Below, in pieces: positions 1 to 8,327 of a DNA stretch of 35,954 bases. Made by a program: the position numbers and the translations under genes. Every line of letters starts with the position of its first letter. The first letter of the stretch is position 1. Origin of the DNA: Prochlorococcus sp. AG-463-F15. Lineage in GTDB: Bacteria > Cyanobacteriota > Cyanobacteriia > PCC-6307 > Cyanobiaceae. Location of the stretch: the NCBI GenBank assembly GCA_003211755.1, contig QCRS01000006.1, forward strand, positions 1-35,954, read 5' to 3'. Below the pieces are notes generated by a model. That model saw nothing but the letters and a program-made list of their open reading frames with translations. It was not told the DNA's origin and did no database searches.

Positions 1-33
1 GAAGTTATTACGTCAACAAGGAAGTCAGTGACA

Positions 34-1557
34 ATGAGTTCGCCGACCACAAATCCATTAAGGGTTGGGCTTCGCCAAGAGCGAGTTATAACTCCTCAAT
101 GCCTAGTGATTTTTGGTGCGAGTGGTGATCTAACTCACAGAAAGCTGATACCAGCTCTTTTTCAACTATTTAAACAACGTAGATTACCAAGTGAATTTGC
201 AATCCTTGGATGTGCTCGACGCCCATGGAGCGATGAAGTATTTCGCAAAAAAATGGAAGGAGCTCTAAAAGAAGAAGCAAAAAAGGACCCTAATGCAACA
301 TTTCAATTCCTTCAAACACTTTTTTATGAATCTGTCGACCTTCAAAAATCCGAGGATATCGCCAAACTAAGTGAGAGGTTAGAAGAAATTGACCGAATAA
401 AAGCAACTCATGGGAATAGAACCTTCTATCTTTCCGTATCACCTAATTTCTATGGAAGTGGCTGCAAGGCACTATCAAATTCTGGTTTATTAAGTGACCC
501 CAAGCGAAGCAGATTAGTCATTGAGAAACCCTTTGGGCGTGATTATGGCAGCGCGCAAACTTTGAACCAATTAGTTCAAAATTGTTGTCAAGAGAGTCAG
601 GTTTACAGAATTGATCACTACTTGGGGAAAGAGACAGTCCAGAACATTCTTGTACTTAGATTTGCGAATACCATCTTTGAGCCAATCTGGAATCGGAATT
701 ACATTTCAAGTGTTCAAATCACAGCAGCAGAAACAGTTGGAGTTGAAGAGCGAGCTGGTTACTACGAAAGTTCTGGAGCACTTCGAGATATGGTCCAAAA
801 TCATCTGACCCAAATGCTGGCAATAACAGCGATGGAGCCTCCTGGACATTTCGACCCAGAAGCAATACGTAATGAAAAAGCAAAGGTACTGCAGGCAGCC
901 CGTCTTGCTGATGAAATAGAGCCTTGGTCCTGTTGCATTAGAGGTCAATATGAGAAAGGAGGGAGCGAGTCTGATCCAATAGCTAGTTACAGAGAAGAGC
1001 CTGGAGTTAACCCAAACAGCACCACAGAGACATATGTGGCGATGAAATTGTTCATCGACAATTGGCGCTGGCAGGGAGTACCTTTCTACCTTCGGACTGG
1101 AAAGAGACTCGCCAAGAGATTAAGTGAAGTTGTTCTTACATTTCGAGAGGCCCCGGTTCATTTATTCGATGCTGCAGGAGGTAGTCCAACCTCAAATCAA
1201 CTAATTCTAAGAATTCAACCTGACGAAGGTGCAGAGTTTCGTTTTGAAGTTAAATCCCCAGGATCAGGGATGCGAAGTCGGCCAGTTGAAATGGAGTTCT
1301 CATATGAAGAGTCGTTTGGGGAACCTTCTGATGAAGGCTATGTAAGACTTTTGGCTGATGCAATGCTAGGCGACCCAACACTTTTCACCCGTAGTGATGA
1401 AGTTGAAGCAGCTTGGAGACTATATACACCACTTTTAGAGCTAATTGAAGACAGCCCTTGGCAGTTACCTATATACCCTTATGAATCAAGAACTTGGGGA
1501 CCGGCCGAGTCAGATGCTCTCCTCAGCAAAGATGAACTTCTATGGCGACGTCCATAA
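34..1557 (+). CDS. zwf: glucose-6-phosphate 1-dehydrogenase
   Basis: Oxidises glucose-6-phosphate to 6-phosphogluconolactone with NADP+, the entry step of the oxidative pentose phosphate pathway and the main night-time NADPH source in cyanobacteria. The protein is 507 aa, normal for the family. It shows the nucleotide-binding GASGDL motif at residues 28-33 and the substrate site RIDHYLGKE at 192-200; both are seen directly. I chose ATG 34 over the in-frame GTG at 28 because it gives the usual MSS-type N-terminus and leaves an AAGGAAG ribosome-binding site about 8-14 bases upstream. opcA follows after 36 bases on the same strand, the standard cyanobacterial pairing with its activator. The first 33 bases of the window hold only this leader. 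Confidence 0.97.
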   Translation: MSSPTTNPLRVGLRQERVITPQCLVIFGASGDLTHRKLIPALFQLFKQRRLPSEFAILGCARRPWSDEVFRKKMEGALKEEAKKDPNATFQFLQTLFYESVDLQKSEDIAKLSERLEEIDRIKATHGNRTFYLSVSPNFYGSGCKALSNSGLLSDPKRSRLVIEKPFGRDYGSAQTLNQLVQNCCQESQVYRIDHYLGKETVQNILVLRFANTIFEPIWNRNYISSVQITAAETVGVEERAGYYESSGALRDMVQNHLTQMLAITAMEPPGHFDPEAIRNEKAKVLQAARLADEIEPWSCCIRGQYEKGGSESDPIASYREEPGVNPNSTTETYVAMKLFIDNWRWQGVPFYLRTGKRLAKRLSEVVLTFREAPVHLFDAAGGSPTSNQLILRIQPDEGAEFRFEVKSPGSGMRSRPVEMEFSYEESFGEPSDEGYVRLLADAMLGDPTLFTRSDEVEAAWRLYTPLLELIEDSPWQLPIYPYESRTWGPAESDALLSKDELLWRRP

Positions 1558-1593
1558 CCACTGTTTACCAAATGTTTGAACTGCAGCAGCCAA

Positions 1594-2922
1594 ATGACTC
1601 CTCAACTCACACTTCATACCCCGCTTCAACTACCACCTTCAGAAATTCCAAGTTATTTGGAACAACTCTGGTCTAAACATCAACTAGGAAGCCCAGGTGC
1701 AAATACCTTTTGTTTGCTCATATGGCAACCAGCGTGGATTGAACAAGAACTTGTACGCACAGGCAAAATCAAAGGTCCAATAATCGGCAACCAACGCAGA
1801 GAGATAGTAGAAGCAGCACGCAAGGTGGTTTTAGAAAATGATTTTCCCCACTGCACTCCGCCTTTAGATGAATGCGTTTCAGCTTCTCTTGCTAAATGTG
1901 CTGGACAAGAAGAAGAAGAAGACCTCAGAGGGCAGCATGTTGATGTTTCTATTAGCGCGCTAAATCCAAGACGGCTGATAACACTAGCTCCAACACTTCA
2001 AAAAGAACATCCACTTGAGACATTAGTAGCTGCATATTGCCCTCTTCCAGAAGATGGGGATGGGAGTTCTGCCTGCGGGGATGTAGTCGTATTAAGAGGT
2101 GACCAAGATTCACTTACTGGCGGACTTGAAATACTAAAGGACCTATTACTAAACGAACTACCATCATGGCTTTGGTGGAATGGCAATCTTGATGAGGCTC
2201 CTGAATTACTCCATCAATTAGGGATACCCAAGCGTAGATTAATTATTGATACTGCCCTTGGAAATCCATTGCAGTGTCTTGAGTTGTTAAGAGTGAGAAT
2301 TTCTTCTGGCCAAGCAGTAAATGATCTCAACTGGTTGCGTCTTAGAAACTGGAGAGAAACGTTGGCAATGGTCTTTGATCCTCCTCAAAGAAGGGATGCA
2401 CTTCGCCATGTCTCAAGGCTTGATATAGACATAGAAGGGAATCATCCTGTCCAAGGACTGTTACTTGCTGCATGGATTGCCGACAGACTGGATTGGAAGT
2501 TAACGGTCGCAAATGCAAAAGAAGGAGAGAATATTGCAGCAGAATTCGAACGCCCTGATGGTGGCATTGTTCAGTTCTGCCTTATACCTTTACCAGTTGG
2601 CAACCCAAGTATTCATCCTGGTCAAATTGTAGGGATACGATTGATTTCCAAGCCAATAAGTCGCCTCCAAAAATCAATGTGCGTGATCCTTGCTTCAGAG
2701 TCTGGTGAATGTATGAGGCTCGAGGCCGGCGGAATGGCCAGCATGGAACTTTTGGAGGAAGTTGTGCCTATCCAAAACAATTCTGTAGAGATGGATGTCG
2801 CACGTCTTCTGAGTAGTAGTCGTGGTAGCACTAGCCCTCTCCTATCTGCTGCTGCCCCAATAGCAGCCAAACTACTGAATTTAGTCCAGGCTGACAGAGA
2901 AGACTCTCCTAACCAAAGTTAA
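1594..2922 (+). CDS. opcA: glucose-6-phosphate dehydrogenase assembly/activator protein OpcA
   Basis: OpcA is the cyanobacterial protein needed for full activity and redox control of glucose-6-phosphate dehydrogenase; in known systems thioredoxin modulates it. The product from ATG 1594 is 442 aa and begins MTPQLTLHTPLQLPP, the expected N-terminus. A TTG six codons upstream (1576) is possible but less likely. The assignment rests on overall resemblance and on position directly downstream of zwf, with which it probably forms an operon. Several cysteines are scattered through the first half; which of them are redox-active cannot be told here. cobB begins only 7 bases after the stop. Confidence 0.93.
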   Translation: MTPQLTLHTPLQLPPSEIPSYLEQLWSKHQLGSPGANTFCLLIWQPAWIEQELVRTGKIKGPIIGNQRREIVEAARKVVLENDFPHCTPPLDECVSASLAKCAGQEEEEDLRGQHVDVSISALNPRRLITLAPTLQKEHPLETLVAAYCPLPEDGDGSSACGDVVVLRGDQDSLTGGLEILKDLLLNELPSWLWWNGNLDEAPELLHQLGIPKRRLIIDTALGNPLQCLELLRVRISSGQAVNDLNWLRLRNWRETLAMVFDPPQRRDALRHVSRLDIDIEGNHPVQGLLLAAWIADRLDWKLTVANAKEGENIAAEFERPDGGIVQFCLIPLPVGNPSIHPGQIVGIRLISKPISRLQKSMCVILASESGECMRLEAGGMASMELLEEVVPIQNNSVEMDVARLLSSSRGSTSPLLSAAAPIAAKLLNLVQADREDSPNQS

Positions 2923-2929
2923 AGGCGTC

Positions 2930-4351
2930 ATGGCATGTGTGATTGCAGCTCCGACAAGTGGCAGCGGTAAAACCTTATTAAGTCTTGTTCTTACATCCTG
3001 GGCTACACAGAGAAATCTGAAAATACAAACCTTCAAAATTGGGCCTGATTATCTAGACCCTCAGCAACTTACGGCCGTATCTAGAAGGCCATGTCGCAAT
3101 TTGGACTTAATCCTCTGTGGCTTTAATTGGGTCAAAGAAACCTTCTATGAATTTGGCGGATCTGCTGATCTAACCCTCGTAGAAGGTGTAATGGGTTTAT
3201 TTGATGGCATAGGGAGCTCAGACAAGGGGAGCACAGCCGCCGTAGCAAGATTCTTGCAATTACCAATAGTGCTTGTAGTTGATGCAAGAGGACAAGCAGC
3301 ATCACTTGCTGCACTAGTTCGAGGTTTTCGAGATCAAGATCCTCAACTTGAAATAGCAGGTGTAGTGCTTAATCACATAAATACATTGCGCCATAAGGCT
3401 TTATTAGAAGATGTACTCACAGGTATTGGGGTAAAAGTGCTTGGATACCTACCTAATAATTCTCAACTTGATTTACCTAGCAGGCATCTTGGTCTTGCAC
3501 CCGCTCATGAAATTCAAAATCTCGACAAAAGGATTGAATCTTGGGCTGCAATTGCAGAGTCCTATCTCGATCTAACAACCTTCAAGACAATTCTTCAATC
3601 TCCTAAAAGAAGTTCCAATAGTCCAATTGTCCAACATATAACAACAGAGAATAGAAGCTTCCACATACCCCCCCCTCCCATTGCAATTGCAGAAGACAAA
3701 GCTTTTCACTTTCACTATCCAGAAACAAAAGAACAATTAGAGAAGTTAGGAATACCTTGCATTAGCTGGAGACCTATTGAAGATGAGCCGATTCCTAAAC
3801 AAGCAAAAGGACTGATAATTCCTGGAGGTTTTCCAGAACAATATGCTGAGCAATTAAGTCATTGTTCTAGAAGCATTGAGCAGCTTAAAAACTTCTTTGG
3901 TCAATATCCAATCTATGCCGAATGTGGTGGGATGTTAATGCTTGGTCAAACACTTACAGATCTAAGCGGAAAAATCTATCCAATGGCGGGGTTACTCCCT
4001 TTCCATGCAAGGCAAGGTTCTCTTAAAGTTGGCTATCGGAACATGAGCTGCACAAGGAATAGCCTTGTTTCCGGTATAGGTGACCAACTAGTAGGCCATG
4101 AATTTCATCGTTGGGAATTAAGAATAAATCAAAGTGAATTAACACACATAAACATAACGGAGAAAGATTCTCAAAGAACTTCACTCAAGCCTCTTTGGGA
4201 TGTTAAGGGTTGGGGAGTGAAACAAACACAAGAGGGATGGGGCAACAAGATTTTTCATGCAAGTTGGATACATCTACATTGGGCGAGTTCCTCAAAGATT
4301 TCGAAGAGATGGCTCGCGGCAATGACACCAGAAGCATCTCAAAAGAAATGA
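2930..4351 (+). CDS. cobB: cobyrinic acid a,c-diamide synthase
   Basis: Amidates the a and c side chains of cobyrinic acid with ATP and glutamine, a step in cobalamin (or pseudocobalamin) synthesis. The 473-aa protein has the expected two parts. An N-terminal DTBS-like ATPase carries the P-loop APTSGSGKT at residues 7-15 and a GVMGLFDG segment. A C-terminal class I glutamine amidotransferase domain has nucleophile Cys332 in YAECGGML and a late histidine in the SWIHLHW segment. An AAAGG ribosome-binding site precedes ATG 2930, and the 7-base gap to opcA suggests co-transcription. A run of eight C residues (3668-3675) lies in the linker between the two domains. Its 3' end faces the convergent helicase gene with a 69-bp gap. 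Confidence 0.95.
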   Translation: MACVIAAPTSGSGKTLLSLVLTSWATQRNLKIQTFKIGPDYLDPQQLTAVSRRPCRNLDLILCGFNWVKETFYEFGGSADLTLVEGVMGLFDGIGSSDKGSTAAVARFLQLPIVLVVDARGQAASLAALVRGFRDQDPQLEIAGVVLNHINTLRHKALLEDVLTGIGVKVLGYLPNNSQLDLPSRHLGLAPAHEIQNLDKRIESWAAIAESYLDLTTFKTILQSPKRSSNSPIVQHITTENRSFHIPPPPIAIAEDKAFHFHYPETKEQLEKLGIPCISWRPIEDEPIPKQAKGLIIPGGFPEQYAEQLSHCSRSIEQLKNFFGQYPIYAECGGMLMLGQTLTDLSGKIYPMAGLLPFHARQGSLKVGYRNMSCTRNSLVSGIGDQLVGHEFHRWELRINQSELTHINITEKDSQRTSLKPLWDVKGWGVKQTQEGWGNKIFHASWIHLHWASSSKISKRWLAAMTPEASQKK

Positions 4352-4420
4352 ATATTTGGAAATAATAGAAAATGGCTAAAAGCAATTATAAGAAGTTTCA
4401 AATAATGGCTGAATTAATAA

Positions 4421-5899
4421 TCAATTAACTATATTTTCCATTTTCAACTGATCTGCCCAAACATTCTGCATTGCTTTTTTCTCTTCTTTACCCACGATCC
4501 AAACACCATTCATAGCTCTACTCACCGCCACATAAACTAGTTGTCTGCGCAAAATCAAATCCTTAGGCCAGAAGACATCTGAAGCTACGAAAACATCTCG
4601 AAATGTACTCCCTTGGCTGCGGTGAACAGTTAACACTGCTGCCGGTCCAAGAGAAGCAAAAGCATCTCTTACAAGGAAGAATCTACGCCAAAGCAAACGA
4701 CCATCTTTTTTGTCTGCCGATTTCGCTTGACGGCTTAAAGTTTGCAAGGTTTGATCAAGTATCTTCCTAGGATTTGACCCAACAGGAGGGGCAAGTCGCA
4801 AAGAAAGTTCTAATTCATCAGCACGAACATTAACCATTAATGTATCAATTTTTGGAGCATCAAAATCTCCAAGTTCAGCCAATCCAAAACTTGCTAGATC
4901 ACAACTTTCTGGTGTGACATCTTTAACAAAAAGTTCTCGATTAGAACCAATAACCATATCTGGTTCTTCTCCAGATTCAGCTCCATCAAGAGATGCAGGT
5001 GCCATAACCGCAGTTCTACTAATTAAAACTTCTCCAGGTAGGACTGGGTATTGATCAGCCATTTCCCCATGGATAGCTCTACGCACATGCGGGACTAGTC
5101 TCTCAAGAGTGCGATTTGTATAACAAAGGATTCGAGCTCCATCAGGATCGTCCTGCTCTGCTGCTGTTTTCAAAGCTGACTTTGCCTTATCCAACCAACT
5201 CTTCGCATCCAAAAATGCAGTCAACCCCTGTTCTGTTTTAATCAGAGGCAAGCAGGGTGGCGGGACACAAGGTAGACGACCATCTCGAAGTCGACTTGCC
5301 AATTGTAAGACAGGTCCTTGATGCCTTACTACCTCATTCAATTGAGCCTCACATGCTCGCTTCATCGAAAAGACTGGACTTATAGATTCTCCTATTGGTG
5401 GTAATTGGGCAGGATCACCTACAAAAACTAGACGAGTTTGAAAAGGATGAGCACATTGAAGAACTATTCCTAAAAGGTTGCTATCAATCATTGAAGACTC
5501 ATCAATCAGTACTAAACCAAGCTCCTCTAATGCTTTTGTTGTTTGATCTGTTCTCTCGCAGAGCTCAATATCTCCCCTACGTTTCAGCTTCAAACGAAGC
5601 AATCTGTGAATCGTGGAAGGATACCAAGTAGGTCTTAGTCCTTCAGTCTGCAAAGAATGACGCAATACTCCAACAGCCTTATGCGTTGGAGCTGCAACAG
5701 TCCAACACAAACCATTCATCTCAGCTTTTCTCAAAAGCTTCATAGAGAGGAAGGTCTTTCCACTCCCTGCATATCCGCTTAAAACAAATGGATTATCAAA
5801 GTGGTCATCATCTAACCATAAACAAAAAGCTTTAAAAGCTTTTTGTTGGTCAAAAGTTAGCTTCTTAACAGATTCGCCAAGAATATTGTTTTTTGTCAC
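4421..5899 (-). CDS. RecD/Dda-like SF1B DNA helicase (ATPase)
   Basis: A 492-aa superfamily 1 helicase. Visible motifs are Walker A GYAGSGKT at residues 42-49, Walker B LIDESSM near 131-138, motif III GDPAQLPPIGE near 165, and C-terminal motifs VHRSQGSTF at 425-433 and LVYVAVSRA near 455. This order and spacing match the RecD/TraA/Dda group (UvrD_C_2 C-terminus). It is the size of a stand-alone helicase, without the N-terminal region of RecD2. There are no recB or recC genes nearby, so it need not be an exonuclease V subunit. The start is GTG at 5899, overlapping the TGA stop of the upstream DUF212 gene by 4 bp, which suggests translational coupling. The role in repair or replication restart is inference. 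Confidence 0.85.
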   Translation of the reverse strand: MTKNNILGESVKKLTFDQQKAFKAFCLWLDDDHFDNPFVLSGYAGSGKTFLSMKLLRKAEMNGLCWTVAAPTHKAVGVLRHSLQTEGLRPTWYPSTIHRLLRLKLKRRGDIELCERTDQTTKALEELGLVLIDESSMIDSNLLGIVLQCAHPFQTRLVFVGDPAQLPPIGESISPVFSMKRACEAQLNEVVRHQGPVLQLASRLRDGRLPCVPPPCLPLIKTEQGLTAFLDAKSWLDKAKSALKTAAEQDDPDGARILCYTNRTLERLVPHVRRAIHGEMADQYPVLPGEVLISRTAVMAPASLDGAESGEEPDMVIGSNRELFVKDVTPESCDLASFGLAELGDFDAPKIDTLMVNVRADELELSLRLAPPVGSNPRKILDQTLQTLSRQAKSADKKDGRLLWRRFFLVRDAFASLGPAAVLTVHRSQGSTFRDVFVASDVFWPKDLILRRQLVYVAVSRAMNGVWIVGKEEKKAMQNVWADQLKMENIVN

Positions 5900-6408
5900 C
5901 CAACCATCAAGCCAATTGTTTTGAAAAAATGTAATGGAGAGCCTAGAAAAACAATCCCTGGCAAAGCTACTGCTGGGCCTATAAAGCTCCCAACTAAAAC
6001 TTCAATTCGAGTATGTCCCAAACTCTCTTTAAGGGGACCTAAAGAAGGTAAAGGCCAATTTTCAGTAGGCAATTCATTCAGCCTTGCGGCAGTTAAGCCA
6101 GCAGCTCTTCGAATGCCACTTGCGTCATACATAACAACAAAAGCAACCGTTGCAGCAATAGCAAATCCTGGGTGATCAAAGCCAAGCTCCAACCCTACTC
6201 CTGATGCTGTACCAGTAACAAAAGCAGAATGACTGGAGGGCATTCCTCCAGTCTCAAGAAGAACTGAAGGGCGCCACTTTCTGTTCTGAACAACTTCAAA
6301 TATCAGCTTAGACAATTGAGCAAAGCCACAAGCAAGAAGAGCCCAAGCGAGAACAGCGTTATCGAAAATCTCTATAAGAGAAGAAAAAAAAGAATGAGGA
6401 AAGTTCAT
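5896..6408 (-). CDS. divergent PAP2 family (DUF212) membrane protein
   Basis: A 170-aa integral membrane protein of the DUF212 / divergent PAP2 family found in cyanobacteria and plastids. The family mark [15 protein letters not shown] is visible near residues 52-66, resembling the SxxH part of PAP2 phosphatases. Four to five hydrophobic segments are seen. The exact substrate is unknown; a phosphatase acting on a lipid phosphate or polyprenyl phosphate is a family-based guess, made a little more interesting because the gene sits directly behind crtE. It overlaps crtE by 4 bp at its start and the helicase gene by 4 bp at its end. Confidence 0.88.
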   Translation of the reverse strand: MNFPHSFFSSLIEIFDNAVLAWALLACGFAQLSKLIFEVVQNRKWRPSVLLETGGMPSSHSAFVTGTASGVGLELGFDHPGFAIAATVAFVVMYDASGIRRAAGLTAARLNELPTENWPLPSLGPLKESLGHTRIEVLVGSFIGPAVALPGIVFLGSPLHFFKTIGLMVG

Positions 6409-7307
6409 CTATCTCTGTTTGTTATGTAATCAGCCAATGCCAAAAGGGGCGCGGAATTTTTCTTCCATGGCTCAAGTGCAGCCTTAGCTTCGCGAACCAG
6501 ATCATTCGCTCGTCTTCGAGACTCATCCAATCCAAGTAACTTGGGGTAAGTAGTTTTATCTGCGACCAAATCTTTTCCAGCAGTTTTTCCAAGTACATCA
6601 CTACTAGCAGTTACATCAAGAACATCATCAATTATCTGAAAAGCCAAGCCAATTCCCCTTGCATATGTACAAAGAGCCGCAAGGACTTCTTCAGAAGCAC
6701 CGCCAATCAATGCCCCAGATATGACACAGGCTTTGAGAAGAGCACCTGTTTTGTGAAGATGAATGAATTCCAAAGTTTCTAGATCAACCTCTTTGCCTTC
6801 ACACTCAAGGTCTACTACTTGTCCACCAACTAGTCCTGGAGCTCCTGCCAATAAAGAAAGCTCTCCAACAACCTTCAATAACCTTTCAACTGGTACACCA
6901 GGACTTCGTAAGGCCACCATTTCAAAAGCACGCGTAAGCAAAGCATCTCCTGCAAGTATCGCCACAGCTTCTCCATAAACCTTGTGATTAGTAGGACGGC
7001 CACGGCGTAAATCATCGTCATCCATGGCAGGTAAATCGTCATGAATTAAAGACATCGTATGAATCATCTCTAGTGCTACAGCCGTAGGGAGAGCAAGATT
7101 TGGGTCACCCTCCACAAACTCACAGGCCGCAAGACAAAGTATTGGGCGTAGCCTTTTTCCCCCAGCGAGGAGCGAGTACCTCATAGCCTCTCGTAATTGC
7201 TCAGGTCGCTCTGGACCAAGTGAAGCATCTAAGGCCTCCTCAACACTTTTTCTGTGCTTATTCAGATAACTGGAAAAATCGAAAGATGAAATGTCCACTC
7301 CCACCAT
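6405..7307 (-). CDS. crtE: geranylgeranyl diphosphate synthase
   Basis: Condenses isopentenyl diphosphate with allylic diphosphates to make GGPP, the C20 precursor of carotenoids and of the phytyl tails of chlorophyll and tocopherol. The 300-aa protein has both aspartate-rich motifs of the polyprenyl synthase family: a first one within [20 protein letters not shown], and a second, [11 protein letters not shown], later in the chain. GGKRLRP also matches the family. The ATG at 7307 has no obvious Shine-Dalgarno sequence. It sits 41 bp after folD and overlaps the DUF212 gene by 4 bp. A farnesyl-type synthase is the alternative, but cyanobacteria usually carry this single CrtE/IspA-like enzyme. 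Confidence 0.93.
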   Translation of the reverse strand: MVGVDISSFDFSSYLNKHRKSVEEALDASLGPERPEQLREAMRYSLLAGGKRLRPILCLAACEFVEGDPNLALPTAVALEMIHTMSLIHDDLPAMDDDDLRRGRPTNHKVYGEAVAILAGDALLTRAFEMVALRSPGVPVERLLKVVGELSLLAGAPGLVGGQVVDLECEGKEVDLETLEFIHLHKTGALLKACVISGALIGGASEEVLAALCTYARGIGLAFQIIDDVLDVTASSDVLGKTAGKDLVADKTTYPKLLGLDESRRRANDLVREAKAALEPWKKNSAPLLALADYITNRDR

Positions 7308-7348
7308 AAAAAAAATCTACTTGGTCGGATTCTCTCAGGCTTATGAGT

Positions 7349-8257
7349 TTATGGAAGCAAATCACCAAGGTTGCAGGACAAACCGCAATGCTCTTGCCAC
7401 CGGTTGACAGTGTTCACTAACAACATTGCCACTGTCATAGGACCGACACCACCGGGCACAGGAGTAATCGCGCTGACAATTGAGGAGACCTCATCAGAAC
7501 GGACATCTCCACAAAGCCTTGTTCTTGATTTATTGCCGATAGAAGGTCCAGAGGGAAGCCTATGAATACCAACATCAATAACTACAGAATTAGGACGAAC
7601 ATGATCGGCACCAATCAGTTGAGCTTGTCCAGCTGCAACCACTAACACTTCAGCCTGTCTAGTAATGCTTTCAAGGTCTTTAGTAACCGAATGAGTAACA
7701 GTCACAGTTGCATTGGCAGCTTGGAGCATTAGAGCCATCGGTTTCCCGACGAGGATGCTGCGACCAATCACTACTGCTCTTTTCCCTTCTAAAGGGATCT
7801 CATTGCGAGCCAGCAACGCCATTATTCCTGCAGGGGTACAAGATCGAGGACCTGACTCACCTTTTAACAATTTCCCAAGATTCAAGGGATGCAATCCATC
7901 CGCATCCTTATCTGGAGCAATAGTCATCAATAAAGGAGCCTCATCAATCCCTTTAGGTAAAGGCAATTGAAGGAGAATGCCATCGACATTTTCGTTGGAA
8001 TTTAAAGCTTTAATTGTATTGATTACATCTTCTAAGGAAGTTGTTCCTGGTAAATGCGTTCCAAAGCTTGCTACTCCAATGCGAGCACAAGCTTTTTCTT
8101 TATTAGAAACATAAACTCCACTGGCAGGGTCATCCCCTACACGAATCACTGCTAAACCTGGAGGGCGGCCCGCCTTGGCAATCCCAGCTTTTATTTCAAA
8201 CTGAAGTCGTTTCTCCAGTTCTTCAGCCAGCCTTCTCCCATCAAGCCTTAAAGACAT
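7349..8257 (-). CDS. folD: bifunctional methylenetetrahydrofolate dehydrogenase / methenyltetrahydrofolate cyclohydrolase
   Basis: Interconverts 5,10-methylene-THF and 10-formyl-THF, supplying one-carbon units for purines and formyl-methionine. The 302-aa protein shows family motifs: [10 protein letters not shown] with the catalytic lysine near the N-terminus, [26 protein letters not shown] for the NADP-binding domain, and [15 protein letters not shown] near the C-terminus. It is probably the first gene of the leftward operon folD-crtE-DUF212-helicase. Its start faces the 7TM-HD gene across only about 70 bp, which must hold both promoters. The 5-formyl-THF cyclo-ligase gene at 27398 belongs to the same pathway. 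Confidence 0.97.
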   Translation of the reverse strand: MSLRLDGRRLAEELEKRLQFEIKAGIAKAGRPPGLAVIRVGDDPASGVYVSNKEKACARIGVASFGTHLPGTTSLEDVINTIKALNSNENVDGILLQLPLPKGIDEAPLLMTIAPDKDADGLHPLNLGKLLKGESGPRSCTPAGIMALLARNEIPLEGKRAVVIGRSILVGKPMALMLQAANATVTVTHSVTKDLESITRQAEVLVVAAGQAQLIGADHVRPNSVVIDVGIHRLPSGPSIGNKSRTRLCGDVRSDEVSSIVSAITPVPGGVGPMTVAMLLVNTVNRWQEHCGLSCNLGDLLP

Positions 8258-8327
8258 TCCATGAAACTATGCTTACTAAAGCATGCAATGAATTGATAGC
8301 TAACGTTATCGTCACGTACTAAATGTT

